Source: an uncultured beta proteobacterium
Lineage (GTDB): Bacteria; Pseudomonadota; Gammaproteobacteria; Burkholderiales; Burkholderiaceae_C
Assembly (NCBI GenBank): GCA_903828235.1
Contig: CAIKLM010000101.1
Span: forward strand, 1-38,947
Direction of reading: 5' to 3'
Length of the DNA stretch: 38,947 nt
Shown: positions 8,387 to 14,868 of the stretch, piece by piece
Numbering within the stretch: the first letter of the stretch is position 1
Layout: each line of letters opens with the position of its first letter
Position numbers and translations under genes: made by a program
Notes under the pieces: generated by a model
Told to the model about the DNA's origin: nothing
The model's input: the letters and a program-made list of their open reading frames with translations, nothing else
Databases searched by the model: none

Positions 8387-8875
8387 ATGTTCGAATGGAT
8401 CAACACGCTGCAGGCCTGGCTGCAAGGCTGGGTCAGCGCCGAGGCCGGTCTCTGGGGCCTGTTCTTCTCGGCCTTCGTCTCGGCCACGCTGCTGCCCGGC
8501 AGCAGCGAGGTGGTGATGACGGCCCTGGTCACCGCCTATCCCGACATCGTCTGGTGGGCCTTCCTGGCAGCCACCGCCGGCAACGTGACGGGCTGCGTGC
8601 TCAGCTACGGCATGGGCTACGGTGCCCGGCAGGGCTTCGAGCGCTTCCAGCGCGTGAAGGTCGACCTCGAGCACCCGCTGGTGCAGCGCCTGCGGCGCTA
8701 CGGGCCGCCGGCGCTGTTCCTGAGCTTCCTGCCGCTGGTGGGCGACGTGCTCGTGGTGGCCGCCGGCTGGCTGAAGCTGCCGCTGGGCCCCAGCATGCTG
8801 TGGATCGCCGCCGGCAAGGCCACGCGCTACCTCGTGCTGGTGCTGGGGCTGCTGGGCGTGCTGTCGTTCGCCTGA
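8387..8875 (+). CDS. YqaA/DedA-family inner-membrane protein
   Basis: The product is 162 residues with about four hydrophobic segments. It contains the DedA-like early motif FFSAFVSATLLPGSSEVVMTA, then NVTGCVLSYGMGYGAR and LRRYGPPALFLSFLPLVGDVLVVAAGW, which matches the short YqaA branch of the SNARE-associated/DedA superfamily. Members of the superfamily are linked to lipid carrier transport and membrane homeostasis; the role of YqaA itself is not established. A CACAAT hexamer at 8373-8378 could be a -10 element and would give a nearly leaderless transcript. It is convergent with the MscS gene, with a GC-rich hairpin between them. Confidence 0.88.
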   Translation: MFEWINTLQAWLQGWVSAEAGLWGLFFSAFVSATLLPGSSEVVMTALVTAYPDIVWWAFLAATAGNVTGCVLSYGMGYGARQGFERFQRVKVDLEHPLVQRLRRYGPPALFLSFLPLVGDVLVVAAGWLKLPLGPSMLWIAAGKATRYLVLVLGLLGVLSFA

Positions 8876-8880
8876 GCGCG

Positions 8881-8910
8881 GGCGCCGCAGCCCCCGCGGC
8901 GGGCGGCGCC
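8881..8910. terminator. GC-rich hairpin between convergent genes
   Basis: GGCGCCGC (8881-8888) and GCGGCGCC (8903-8910) form a perfect 8-bp stem with a 14-base loop, just after the yqaA stop and before the mscS stop. There is no T tract on either strand. It may act as a bidirectional terminator or an RNA end protector. Confidence 0.35.
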
Positions 8911-8926
8911 CGGCCGGCGCGGTGCG

Positions 8927-9739
8927 TCAGGCCGGCATCGTCTTCATGATCTGCGTCGGCGTGGGCGCCGGCCAGCCTGCTTCCTGGGCCACGCGCACGA
9001 TGGCCTCGTTGGTGTCGAAGTAGACCTGCCAGTAGTGGTCGGTGTGGCAGTAGGGCCGCACTGCGAGCACCGGGCCGACGAGGTTCATGTCCAGCAGCGT
9101 CACGTCGGGCGCGGGGCTGCTCTTCACGTTGGGGATGGCCGCGACCGCGACCTTGAGCCTGGCGATGGCCTCGGCCACGTCCACGCCGCCGGCCAGCTGC
9201 GCCGTGCGGTCCACGCGGCGGAACGGCAGCGCGCTGTAGTTCGAGACGGTGTCGCCGAAGACCTTGCCGTTGCCCACCAGCGTCATCACGTTGTCGGGCG
9301 TGATCAGCGTCGTGCCGAACAGCCCCAGCTCGTGCACGGTGCCGGTGATGCCGCCGACCTGCACGAAGTCGCCGACCTTGAACGGCCGCAGCACCAGCAT
9401 GAAGGCGCCCGCGGCAAAGTTGCCGAGCATGCCGCTCCAGGCCGCGCCGATGGCCACGCCGGCACCGGCGAGCATGGCCGCGAAGCTCGTCGTCTGGATG
9501 CCGAAGTAGCCCAGGATGCCGAGCACCAGTGCGATGTTGAGCGTGACGGCGACGATCGAGCCCAGGTACTTGGTCAGCGTGGGATCGACGTTGTTGCGGT
9601 TCATCGCCGCCTGCATCACCGCGATGACGCGGCCGATGAGCCAGCGCCCGACGATCCAGAACGCGATCGCAGCCAGCACCTTGACGGCCAGCTCGCTCAC
9701 GGTCGTGCCCATGAACTGCTGGAACGCGGAAATGTCCAT
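8927..9739 (-). CDS. Small-conductance mechanosensitive channel (MscS family)
   Basis: The product is 270 residues, close to E. coli MscS (286). Three N-terminal membrane segments lead into the pore helix region AAMLAGAGVAIGAAWSGMLGNFAAGAF, followed by the beta domain RPFKVGDFVQVGGITGTVHELGLFGTTL with its NGKVFGDTVSNYS strand. It should open under membrane tension to release solutes on osmotic downshock. Start ATG 9739 has a strong Shine-Dalgarno (AGGAGGAG) eight to nine bases upstream. It lies 106 bases downstream of the HDOD gene on the same strand and is convergent with the yqaA gene. Confidence 0.95.
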   Translation of the reverse strand: MDISAFQQFMGTTVSELAVKVLAAIAFWIVGRWLIGRVIAVMQAAMNRNNVDPTLTKYLGSIVAVTLNIALVLGILGYFGIQTTSFAAMLAGAGVAIGAAWSGMLGNFAAGAFMLVLRPFKVGDFVQVGGITGTVHELGLFGTTLITPDNVMTLVGNGKVFGDTVSNYSALPFRRVDRTAQLAGGVDVAEAIARLKVAVAAIPNVKSSPAPDVTLLDMNLVGPVLAVRPYCHTDHYWQVYFDTNEAIVRVAQEAGWPAPTPTQIMKTMPA

Positions 9740-9845
9740 CGTGAAACTCCTCCTGCCATGCCCCTCTCACAAACGGGGGGCGCGGCGAGACTATCTCACG
9801 GCAGGATGGCGGCAGCGCCCAGGCGCCGGCCGCGCGGGGCGGGCT

Positions 9846-10688
9846 TCAGTCGCTGTCGATCTCGTGCAGCAGCCGCTTCGTCGCGTCGGCGGACAGCTGC
9901 AGCAGCTCGGCGATGTCGCGCACGTCGTCGGGGATGGCGGCGTTGTCCCAGCCCGCCGCGCTGTGGCGCGCCACGCGGATGGCCAGCAGCACGTTGCGCA
10001 TCTGCGGCGTGCTGCGCGTGGCGTGGTCGTCGGTCAGCTGCACCACCAGCCCGGGAAGCCGCCATTGCTCCATCAGCGTGTGCTGAAGGTCGACCAGCTC
10101 GATGCCCAGCACCTCGCGCTGCACGGTGGCCGATCGCAGCGTGGAATCGGCCGCCTGCAGCGACGCGATGCGCAGCGCCATCGCGGGGGCGTGCAGCCAC
10201 AGCAGCAGCTCGGCGAAGTCGTGCAGCAGCGCCGCCTCGTGGATGAGGGGCGCGTCGTAGTCCATGCGGTGCACGGCGAAGCCGATGGCGAAGCGCGCCG
10301 CGCGGTGCGAGCGCCGCAGCACGCCCCGGAAGCCCTCGAGCGCGTCGGGCATGTCGGCCAGTGCGTCCTCGGCCACGGCGAGCTCGCCGAACTGGCGGAA
10401 GAAGGGCGGGATGCCCAGCATCACCAGCGCCGCCGTCACCGTCTCCACCTGGGAGGTTTCGCGGTTGCGCAGCAGGTGGCCGACGTGGGCCAGCAGCTTG
10501 AGCGTGAGCAGCGGGTCGGCCGCCACGACCTCGGCCAGCAGGTGGGCGTCGACGGCGTCTTCGTCCTGGCGCAGCTCCTCCAGCCGTGCCGCCGTGGCCG
10601 CCAGCACCGGCAGCGCCTGCGGGCGGAACAGCGCCACCCAGCCGGGCAGGTCGCGCGGCGGCTGTTCGATGCGGACGAGGGGCTGCAT
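9846..10688 (-). CDS. HDOD-domain protein
   Basis: The product is 280 residues. The HDOD region runs from about residue 20 to 220 and includes HLLAEVVAADPLLTLKLLAHVGH, a conserved LGIPPFF segment, and LIHEAALLHDFAELLLW, where the HD motif is visible. HDOD proteins are non-catalytic relatives of HD phosphohydrolases, often tied to signalling, virulence or chemotaxis. No receiver, GGDEF or EAL domain is attached. ATG 10688 is chosen because the HDOD similarity begins soon after it and the upstream frame is low in recognisable sequence; the Shine-Dalgarno is weak. The partner is unknown. Confidence 0.88.
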   Translation of the reverse strand: MQPLVRIEQPPRDLPGWVALFRPQALPVLAATAARLEELRQDEDAVDAHLLAEVVAADPLLTLKLLAHVGHLLRNRETSQVETVTAALVMLGIPPFFRQFGELAVAEDALADMPDALEGFRGVLRRSHRAARFAIGFAVHRMDYDAPLIHEAALLHDFAELLLWLHAPAMALRIASLQAADSTLRSATVQREVLGIELVDLQHTLMEQWRLPGLVVQLTDDHATRSTPQMRNVLLAIRVARHSAAGWDNAAIPDDVRDIAELLQLSADATKRLLHEIDSD

Positions 10689-10774
10689 GGGGGCGGGGGA
10701 TTTCCGGCTCTTACCCGGGGTTTTCGGCCGGATGCGGGGCGGGCTTGAGCCCCCCGCGCTGGGCCCGTGTGCGT

Positions 10775-11902
10775 TCAGCGCAAATCGATCATGACGCCCT
10801 CGCGCGCGTCGGCCGTGCCGTCCACCAACGCCCGGTACGCGGCCTCGGCCGCGGCGGGACCCTGCCGCTGCACGATGCGCACCCACGGCTCGGGGCCGCG
10901 CTGCACGGCCGCCAGGAAGGCCTGCCAGCCCTCGGCCAGGCGCTGCCCGAAGGCCTCTGCGCCCCAGCCCTCGGGCGGCGGCCCGCTGCGCCGGGCAGCC
11001 TGGGCCGGCGCGAAGAACAGGGTCGGCCGCGGCCCCGGCAGCCCGCCGCCGGAGCCCAGCTCGCGCCAGTGGGTGCCCCCGATCGAGCTGCTGAAGCCCA
11101 GCCGGTCGGCCCAGTGCTGGTGCACGCGGCGCCGCAGGCCGGCGTCGCCCGCGAAGTCGACGTAGACCGCGGGCTCGTCGGCCGGCAGCGACTCGAGCGC
11201 GCCGTAGGCCAGGACTTCGTCGTAGCAGCCCAGGCCCTGGACGAAGCCCACGCGGGCGTCGGAGGTCAGGCCGACGATCGCCGGACGCGCGCCCTGCGGC
11301 CGGCGTGCCAGGCAGAAGGCGGTGGCAAAGGCGGTCTTGCTCGAGGCGCTGGACAGCAGCAGCCGCCGCGCGCCGAAGAAGCCGGCCTCGGCCAGGAAGT
11401 CGTCGAGCAGGAACGCCGTCATGAACAGGGGCTTGAGCACGGCCTGCAGGCCCTCGAGCTCGGGCCGCCAGGCCGGGTCGGCGTCGCAGAAGCCGTAGGA
11501 CTGGTAGGCCGCGGCCAGGCCGGCGCGGTGCGGAGACTGGTCCATGAAGCCGCCGGTGCGCACGCGGGCCGGCTGCACGACGAGGTGCGTGCCCAGTGGC
11601 AGGTAGCCCCAGACGCGCCGGCCCACGGCCAGGCCCTCCGCCTGGGACTCCACCACGGTCGCGAAGCCCCAGGTCGGCAGGCAGCCGAAGCCGGGCTCGG
11701 GCGCGGGGAAGAACTGCCAGTACTTCATGGCTTCGCCGAAGGCCGCGTAGGTGATGTTGTTGGCCGTGAGCGCCACCTGCTCGACGGCCAGGCGGGCCTG
11801 CCCCGGCTCGAGCGGGCGCGTGGCATCGGGATCGGGCCGCCAGGCGGTGTGGTGGAGGTCGCCGCGGGCGATCAGCAGGCGGTGGGTGTCGGTGTGTGGC
11901 AT
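10775..11902 (-). CDS. DUF2855 family protein
   Basis: The product is 375 residues. It reads as a medium-chain-dehydrogenase-like protein: an N-terminal part with VEQVALTANNITYAAFGEAMKYWQFFPAP and PTWGFATVVESQAEGLAVGRRVWGYLP, and a central segment (RRLLLSSASSKTAFATAFCLA) in place of a classical Rossmann GxGxxG. These are features I associate with the DUF2855 family, whose reaction is unknown. No zinc ligands of alcohol dehydrogenases are evident. ATG 11902 is preferred over upstream in-frame starts. It follows the small-protein operon, separated by a strong terminator, so it is probably transcribed separately. The segment down to the HDOD gene contains only a GC-rich imperfect hairpin near 10737-10756. 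Confidence 0.85.
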   Translation of the reverse strand: MPHTDTHRLLIARGDLHHTAWRPDPDATRPLEPGQARLAVEQVALTANNITYAAFGEAMKYWQFFPAPEPGFGCLPTWGFATVVESQAEGLAVGRRVWGYLPLGTHLVVQPARVRTGGFMDQSPHRAGLAAAYQSYGFCDADPAWRPELEGLQAVLKPLFMTAFLLDDFLAEAGFFGARRLLLSSASSKTAFATAFCLARRPQGARPAIVGLTSDARVGFVQGLGCYDEVLAYGALESLPADEPAVYVDFAGDAGLRRRVHQHWADRLGFSSSIGGTHWRELGSGGGLPGPRPTLFFAPAQAARRSGPPPEGWGAEAFGQRLAEGWQAFLAAVQRGPEPWVRIVQRQGPAAAEAAYRALVDGTADAREGVMIDLR

Positions 11903-11937
11903 GCCGCGACTGTGCCGGCTGCCGCGGCGCTTGCCCA

Positions 11938-11971
11938 CAAAGAAATACCCCGCAGGGGGAACCCTGCGGGG
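11938..11971 (-). terminator. Rho-independent terminator of the small-protein operon
   Basis: CCCCGCAGGG (11948-11957) and CCCTGCGGGG (11962-11971) form a perfect 10-bp stem with a four-base loop. On the minus strand the stem is followed by TATTTCTTTG, a T-rich run. It lies 16 bases after the stop of the 82-residue gene and before the DUF2855 gene. Confidence 0.88.
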
Positions 11972-11987
11972 CCTGGGGCGGCGGGGC

Positions 11988-12236
11988 TCACAGCCGTGTC
12001 ACGCCGAGCACGCGGCCCACGAGCTGGCCGTTGACGTACAGCGCGCCCTCGGGCGCCGAGGCATCGGCGTGGAACTCGAGCACGGGCTCGGTCACGGGCG
12101 GCTCCTCCACGAGGGCCACCCGTTCGGCCATCGCGTCGAGCAGCCGGCTCAGGCCGCGCAGCAGCGAGGCGGCCAGGCCGCGGGCCCTGCGCTCCTCGGG
12201 GGGCACGGGGAAGTAGAACAGTTCACGCGTCGTCAT
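11988..12236 (-). CDS. Small hypothetical protein (82 aa)
   Basis: The product is 82 residues, starting MTTRELFYFPVPPEERRARG and ending LYVNGQLVGRVLGVTRL. The start ATG 12236 has a GGAG Shine-Dalgarno seven bases upstream; an ATG ten codons further up lacks one. It has an amphipathic, Arg/Leu-rich middle (LAASLLRGLSRLLDAMAERV) and a short beta-like C-terminal strand. There is no signal peptide or cysteine. I do not recognise the family. It is the last gene of a compact minus-strand transcription unit, 57 bases after the 54-residue gene, and is followed by a strong terminator, which supports it being real. Confidence 0.72.
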   Translation of the reverse strand: MTTRELFYFPVPPEERRARGLAASLLRGLSRLLDAMAERVALVEEPPVTEPVLEFHADASAPEGALYVNGQLVGRVLGVTRL

Positions 12237-12293
12237 GGTCGTTCTCCATCGGCGGGGCCGATTCACCACGCGCTCCGGGCGTGGCGGGGTTGT

Positions 12294-12458
12294 TCAGGGG
12301 CTGGGCTTCGGTCGGGCGAGTTCGCGGCTGAGCTCGCCGCGCAGTTCGCGCTGCAACTGCTGTCGGCGGTCGCCACCGCCATGGCGCCCGGCGCAGCGGA
12401 CGCGGGCCACGGCCACGAAGGGGTTGCGCGGCTTGCGGGTCTGGGAGATCGGCTTCAT
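12294..12458 (-). CDS. Small basic hypothetical protein (54 aa)
   Basis: This short gene has 55 codons from ATG 12458 to TGA at 12294-12296, preceded by a very strong Shine-Dalgarno AAAGGAG at seven bases. The protein begins MKPISQTRKPRNPFVAVARV and continues with an Arg/Gln/Glu-rich helix (RRQQLQRELRGELSRELARP). It is strongly basic and is likely to bind nucleic acid or a partner protein; that is inference. The KPRNPFV start reminds me of small conserved proteins seen in related bacteria, but I cannot name a family. It is upstream of the 82-residue gene on the same strand and downstream of a hairpin that could control it. Confidence 0.65.
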   Translation of the reverse strand: MKPISQTRKPRNPFVAVARVRCAGRHGGGDRRQQLQRELRGELSRELARPKPSP

Positions 12459-12505
12459 CGGGGGCTCCTTTCGGGCGTGGGTCGGTGGGCGGGGGCTGGA
12501 AACAG

Positions 12506-12538
12506 CAAGGCCCGGGTGCTGGTGCAGCCCGGGCCTTG
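12506..12538 (-). terminator. Attenuator-like hairpin upstream of the small-protein genes
   Basis: CAAGGCCCGGG (12506-12516) and CCCGGGCCTTG (12528-12538) form a perfect 11-bp stem with an 11-base loop. On the minus strand it is followed by CTGTTTCC, a short T run. It lies about 180 bases after the candidate promoter and 47 bases before the start of the 54-residue gene, so it is placed to terminate or attenuate the transcript early. Confidence 0.55.
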
Positions 12539-12572
12539 GTGGGGTTGGCGTGTGCGGTGCGTGGCGAAGGCG

Positions 12573-12635
12573 CTACCGCGTGTCACGCCGGTTCACCGGC
12601 ACCCGGGGTCGGGCGAGAAACAGGTTCAGGTCCAT
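12573..12635 (-). CDS. Candidate 20-residue leader peptide
   Basis: A 20-codon open frame (MDLNLFLARPRVPVNRRDTR) runs from ATG 12635 to TAG 12573-12575, between the candidate promoter and the attenuator-like hairpin. It is rich in Arg (5 of 20) and Pro. No Shine-Dalgarno is visible, so translation is doubtful. It is recorded because its place in the leader is that of an attenuation peptide. It could be chance. Confidence 0.22.
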   Translation of the reverse strand: MDLNLFLARPRVPVNRRDTR

Positions 12636-12665
12636 GGTGTCGGTTGAAGGGTGGAAGGGCTGTGC

Positions 12666-12680
12666 CAGCGAGGCCCGGGT
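12666..12680 (-). repeat. 15-bp repeat matching the hairpin arm
   Basis: On the plus strand 12666-12680 (CAGCGAGGCCCGGGT) and 12503-12517 (CAGCAAGGCCCGGGT) agree at 14 of 15 positions. In the minus-strand RNA the upstream copy could pair with the 5' arm of the 12506-12538 hairpin and so compete with it, as an antiterminator would. The core GGCCCGGGCC is self-complementary, which makes chance pairing easier. Confidence 0.45.
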
Positions 12681-12722
12681 CGCCGGTCGGCGGGGCAAGT
12701 CGTCTTTCACAGGATTGAGCAA

Positions 12723-12751
12723 ATGATAAAGATTAAGTTATCAATGTGCAA
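12723..12751 (-). promoter_or_regulatory. Sigma70-like promoter with an overlapping dyad
   Basis: On the minus strand TTGCAC (12751-12746), a 17-base spacer and TATCAT (12728-12723) make a good sigma70-type promoter in an AT-rich island within very GC-rich DNA. The expected start is near 12716. The dyad TGATAA-N8-TTATCA (12724-12743) covers the spacer and -10, the place where a repressor would bind. The operon driven is that of the 54- and 82-residue proteins. From here to the 204-residue gene at 12840 I see only the hairpin at 12762-12777 and a GATC-rich stretch. Confidence 0.6.
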
Positions 12752-12761
12752 GGCTGCGAGC

Positions 12762-12777
12762 TGCGGGAAAACCCGCA
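12762..12777 (-). terminator. Weak hairpin after the 204-aa gene
   Basis: TGCGGG-AAAA-CCCGCA on the plus strand is a perfect 6-bp stem with a four-base loop, about 60 bases after the stop of the 204-residue gene and just before the small-protein promoter. On the minus strand the loop, not the tail, holds the T run, so it is a weak terminator at best. Confidence 0.3.
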
Positions 12778-12839
12778 ATCGATCGATCGAATGAAGGATT
12801 GGCGCGATCGGCGCGACCGTCGCGCGCGCGCCCGGCCGC

Positions 12840-13454
12840 CTAGCGCTTGCGCTTGAGCGGTGCCACGCCCTGCTGGCTGCGCAGCCACACGGCATGGGGG
12901 TCGTCGGCCGGCGCCGGGGCGGGCCCTGGCGCGCCGGCGCGCGCAGCGGCCGCGGGCGCCGGCGTGGTCGGCGGCGGCGTCAGCACCTCGCCCAGCAGAT
13001 CCAGCAACCGCGTGCGCGCACGCTGGGGGTGGCGGCGGTAGTAGGTGAGCACGAGGCCGACGATGAACCGCTCGTCGTCGTCGCCGGGCAGGCTGTCGTC
13101 GCGCGGCGCCGGCGGCATCGCGTCGCCACCCGCGCGGAAGTCCGCCGGCAGCGTGGCGCCCAGCGGAGGAGGGAGCGACTCGCTGCCGGGGCCGTGCGGC
13201 ACGTCCATCCAGCCGCGGGGCTTGTGGCACAGGTGCTCGAACTGGCGCGCCAGCCGCTCGCCGATCTGGCGGCTGCGGCTCTTGATCTGGCTCCAGTAGC
13301 TGGCCTGGATCTGCACGCGCTCGGCGAAGCGCCGCTCCAGGCCGCGCAGCGTGGCGGCGTCGGCGTGGCGAGCCGTGGCGCGCACGAACTCCTCGAACAA
13401 GGCCAGCGCGTTGTCCAGGCGCACCTGGGCGAGATCGGGAGGGCTGGCTTGCAT
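12840..13454 (-). CDS. Hypothetical protein with a DNA-binding-like N-terminus
   Basis: The product is 204 residues. The first 85 residues look like a small helical, HTH-type module: ALFEEFVRATA, LERRFAERVQIQASYWSQIKS, RQIGERLARQFEHLCHKPRGWMD. I have the impression of a family of regulators in Burkholderiales with the same 'WSQIKS...IG..LARQ.E...KP.GWMD' layout. The middle is acidic and Pro-rich, a predicted helix RFIVGLVLTYYRRHPQRARTRLLDLL follows, and the C-terminus is Ala/Pro-rich and ends in KRKR. ATG 13454 is chosen; a TTG lies directly before it. It stands alone between terC and the small-protein operon, which it might regulate; that is speculation from position. Confidence 0.7.
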   Translation of the reverse strand: MQASPPDLAQVRLDNALALFEEFVRATARHADAATLRGLERRFAERVQIQASYWSQIKSRSRQIGERLARQFEHLCHKPRGWMDVPHGPGSESLPPPLGATLPADFRAGGDAMPPAPRDDSLPGDDDERFIVGLVLTYYRRHPQRARTRLLDLLGEVLTPPPTTPAPAAAARAGAPGPAPAPADDPHAVWLRSQQGVAPLKRKR

Positions 13455-13498
13455 CAACCCCGGATGATAAATGCGCGTTGCCCTGCACCGGGCCCGCC

Positions 13499-13532
13499 GC
13501 CAAGCAGAACGGCCCGCCTGGCGGCGGGCCGT
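13499..13532 (-). terminator. Rho-independent terminator of terC
   Basis: ACGGCCCGCC (13509-13518) and GGCGGGCCGT (13523-13532) form a perfect 10-bp stem with a four-base loop. On the minus strand it is followed by TCTGCTTGG. It lies 27 bases after the terC stop. Confidence 0.75.
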
Positions 13533-13559
13533 CGCGGCTGCGGGGGCAGCCCCGGCTCG

Positions 13560-14534
13560 TCAGCTCGCGCCGGCCGTGTCCTTCGGCGTGATCTTCGGCG
13601 CGGTCTTCACGCTCCAGACCATGGTGATGGCCAGCACCGCGACCACCACGCCCAGGCTCACCGCCACCGGGATCTTGTAGATGTCGATCAGCACCATCTT
13701 CGTGCCGATGAACACCAGGATCACCGACAGGCCGTAGCTCAGCAGGTGGAACTTGGCGGCGATGGCGGCCAGCAGGAAGTACATCGCGCGCAGGCCCAGG
13801 ATGGCGAAGATGTTGCTCGTGAGCACGATGAACGGATCCATCGTGATCGCGAAGATCGCCGGGATCGAGTCGACCGCGAAGATCACGTCGGTGATGGCCA
13901 CCAGGATGATCACCAGGAACAGCGGCGTGGCGATGCGCTTGCCGTTTTCCAGGGTGAAGAACTTCTCGCCGTCGAAGACCTTGCTCACGGGCATGATCCG
14001 GCGCAGCAGCTTCAGTGCCGGGTTGCTCTCGAGGTCGGGCTCCTGGCCCGCCGCCCACCACATCTTGACGCCGGTGAGGATGAGGAAGGCGCCGAACACG
14101 TAAAGGATCCAGTGGAACTGCTGGATCAGCCAGGCGCCGACCAGGATCATCACCGTGCGCAGCACGATGGCGCCGATGATGCCGATCATCAGCACGCGCT
14201 TCTGGAACTCCGGCGGCACCGCGAAGTACGTGAAGATCATCAGGAACACGAAGATGTTGTCCACCGCCAGGCTCTTCTCGATGAGATAGCCGGTGAGGAA
14301 CTCCATGCTCTTGGTGTTGGCGAGCTCGGCGCCGTGGTCCTGGTAGACGGCCCACCAGAACAGCCCGTTGAAGGCGAAGCTCAGCAGCACCCAGACGATC
14401 GACCAGTTCAGCGCCTCCTTCACGGAGACGGCGTGCGCGCCCTGCTTGCGCAGCACGACGAAGTCGACGAACAGCGCCGCGATGACGGCGCAGACAAAGA
14501 AGATCCAGAGCCAGGTCGGCGCAATGGTGTCCAT
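13560..14534 (-). CDS. TerC/Alx-family integral membrane protein
   Basis: The product is 324 residues with about nine membrane segments. TerC landmarks are clear: VDFVVLRKQ near the N-terminus, YLIEKSLAVDNIFVFLMIF with acidic residues inside the membrane, TDVIFAVDSIPAIFAIT, and TSNIFAILGLRAMYF. Alx-type members export or handle Mn2+, and the gene here is preceded by a yybP-ykoY riboswitch, which senses Mn2+; together these make a manganese efflux or metal-loading role likely. The start ATG 14534 is chosen over GTG 14540 because the GGGAG Shine-Dalgarno is seven bases from the ATG. It is monocistronic, with a terminator right after the stop. Confidence 0.95.
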   Translation of the reverse strand: MDTIAPTWLWIFFVCAVIAALFVDFVVLRKQGAHAVSVKEALNWSIVWVLLSFAFNGLFWWAVYQDHGAELANTKSMEFLTGYLIEKSLAVDNIFVFLMIFTYFAVPPEFQKRVLMIGIIGAIVLRTVMILVGAWLIQQFHWILYVFGAFLILTGVKMWWAAGQEPDLESNPALKLLRRIMPVSKVFDGEKFFTLENGKRIATPLFLVIILVAITDVIFAVDSIPAIFAITMDPFIVLTSNIFAILGLRAMYFLLAAIAAKFHLLSYGLSVILVFIGTKMVLIDIYKIPVAVSLGVVVAVLAITMVWSVKTAPKITPKDTAGAS

Positions 14535-14584
14535 GGACACGCTCCCTCAGGGGTGGAGGTCGTTGGAATGAGTACCGCGATTGC

Positions 14585-14712
14585 GCCGAAAGGTCTTGCG
14601 AATCGGCCGGGAGGCCGAGCTGCGGTCCCGGGCAGGCAGCCTGAAGGACAGCCACCCACCGGATTGACGGGGTTCCGCGGCCGCGTTGCACAGCCTGCTA
14701 CTCCCCTTTCGA
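14585..14712 (-). ncRNA. yybP-ykoY manganese riboswitch
   Basis: On the minus strand the leader of terC contains CGAAAGGGGAGTAGC (from 14711), the hallmark L1 segment of yybP-ykoY, and later GCAAGACCTTTCGG (ending near 14586), the matching L3 segment. CGAAAGG and CCTTTCG pair to close P1, and CCCGTCAATCC with GGTGGGTGGC lies between as in proteobacterial members. Downstream, ACCTCC (14553-14558) can pair with the terC Shine-Dalgarno GAGGGAG, so Mn2+ binding probably frees translation. The class is known upstream of alx/terC and mntP. Confidence 0.9.
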
Positions 14713-14720
14713 CGTGGGGA

Positions 14721-14726
14721 AGTATG
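14721..14726 (-). promoter_or_regulatory. Candidate -10 element of the riboswitch-terC transcript
   Basis: CATACT on the minus strand lies so that transcription would begin near 14714, right at the first base of the riboswitch P1 stem. No good -35 is visible. The rest of the region up to the M48 start (14869) shows only a short GGCCCC/GGGGCC dyad at 14765-14784. Confidence 0.35.
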
Positions 14727-14868
14727 CCCAGGTCCATGCTTCCGTCCTCCGTGGTCCACCGAATGGCCCCGTTGCGCCGGGGCCCATCATGGCGGGCGGG
14801 TGTGCGCCACGGTGCCGTCCCGTTGTCCAATGCCAGCGCCCAACAGCCGACCGGAAGAACCCGCGGGT

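Noticed and set aside
12774..12793. GATC-rich repeat (AATCGATCGATCGAAT)
   Set aside because: It is a short simple repeat of self-complementary tetramers with no regular spacing to a promoter; too short to call a methylation-controlled element or origin.
14686..14868. In-frame extension of the M48 protease upstream of ATG 14869
   Set aside because: The extension lies across the riboswitch and promoter of terC on the other strand and reads as Pro/Arg/Gly-rich non-coding sequence; the family starts with the membrane helix after MDPYHV.
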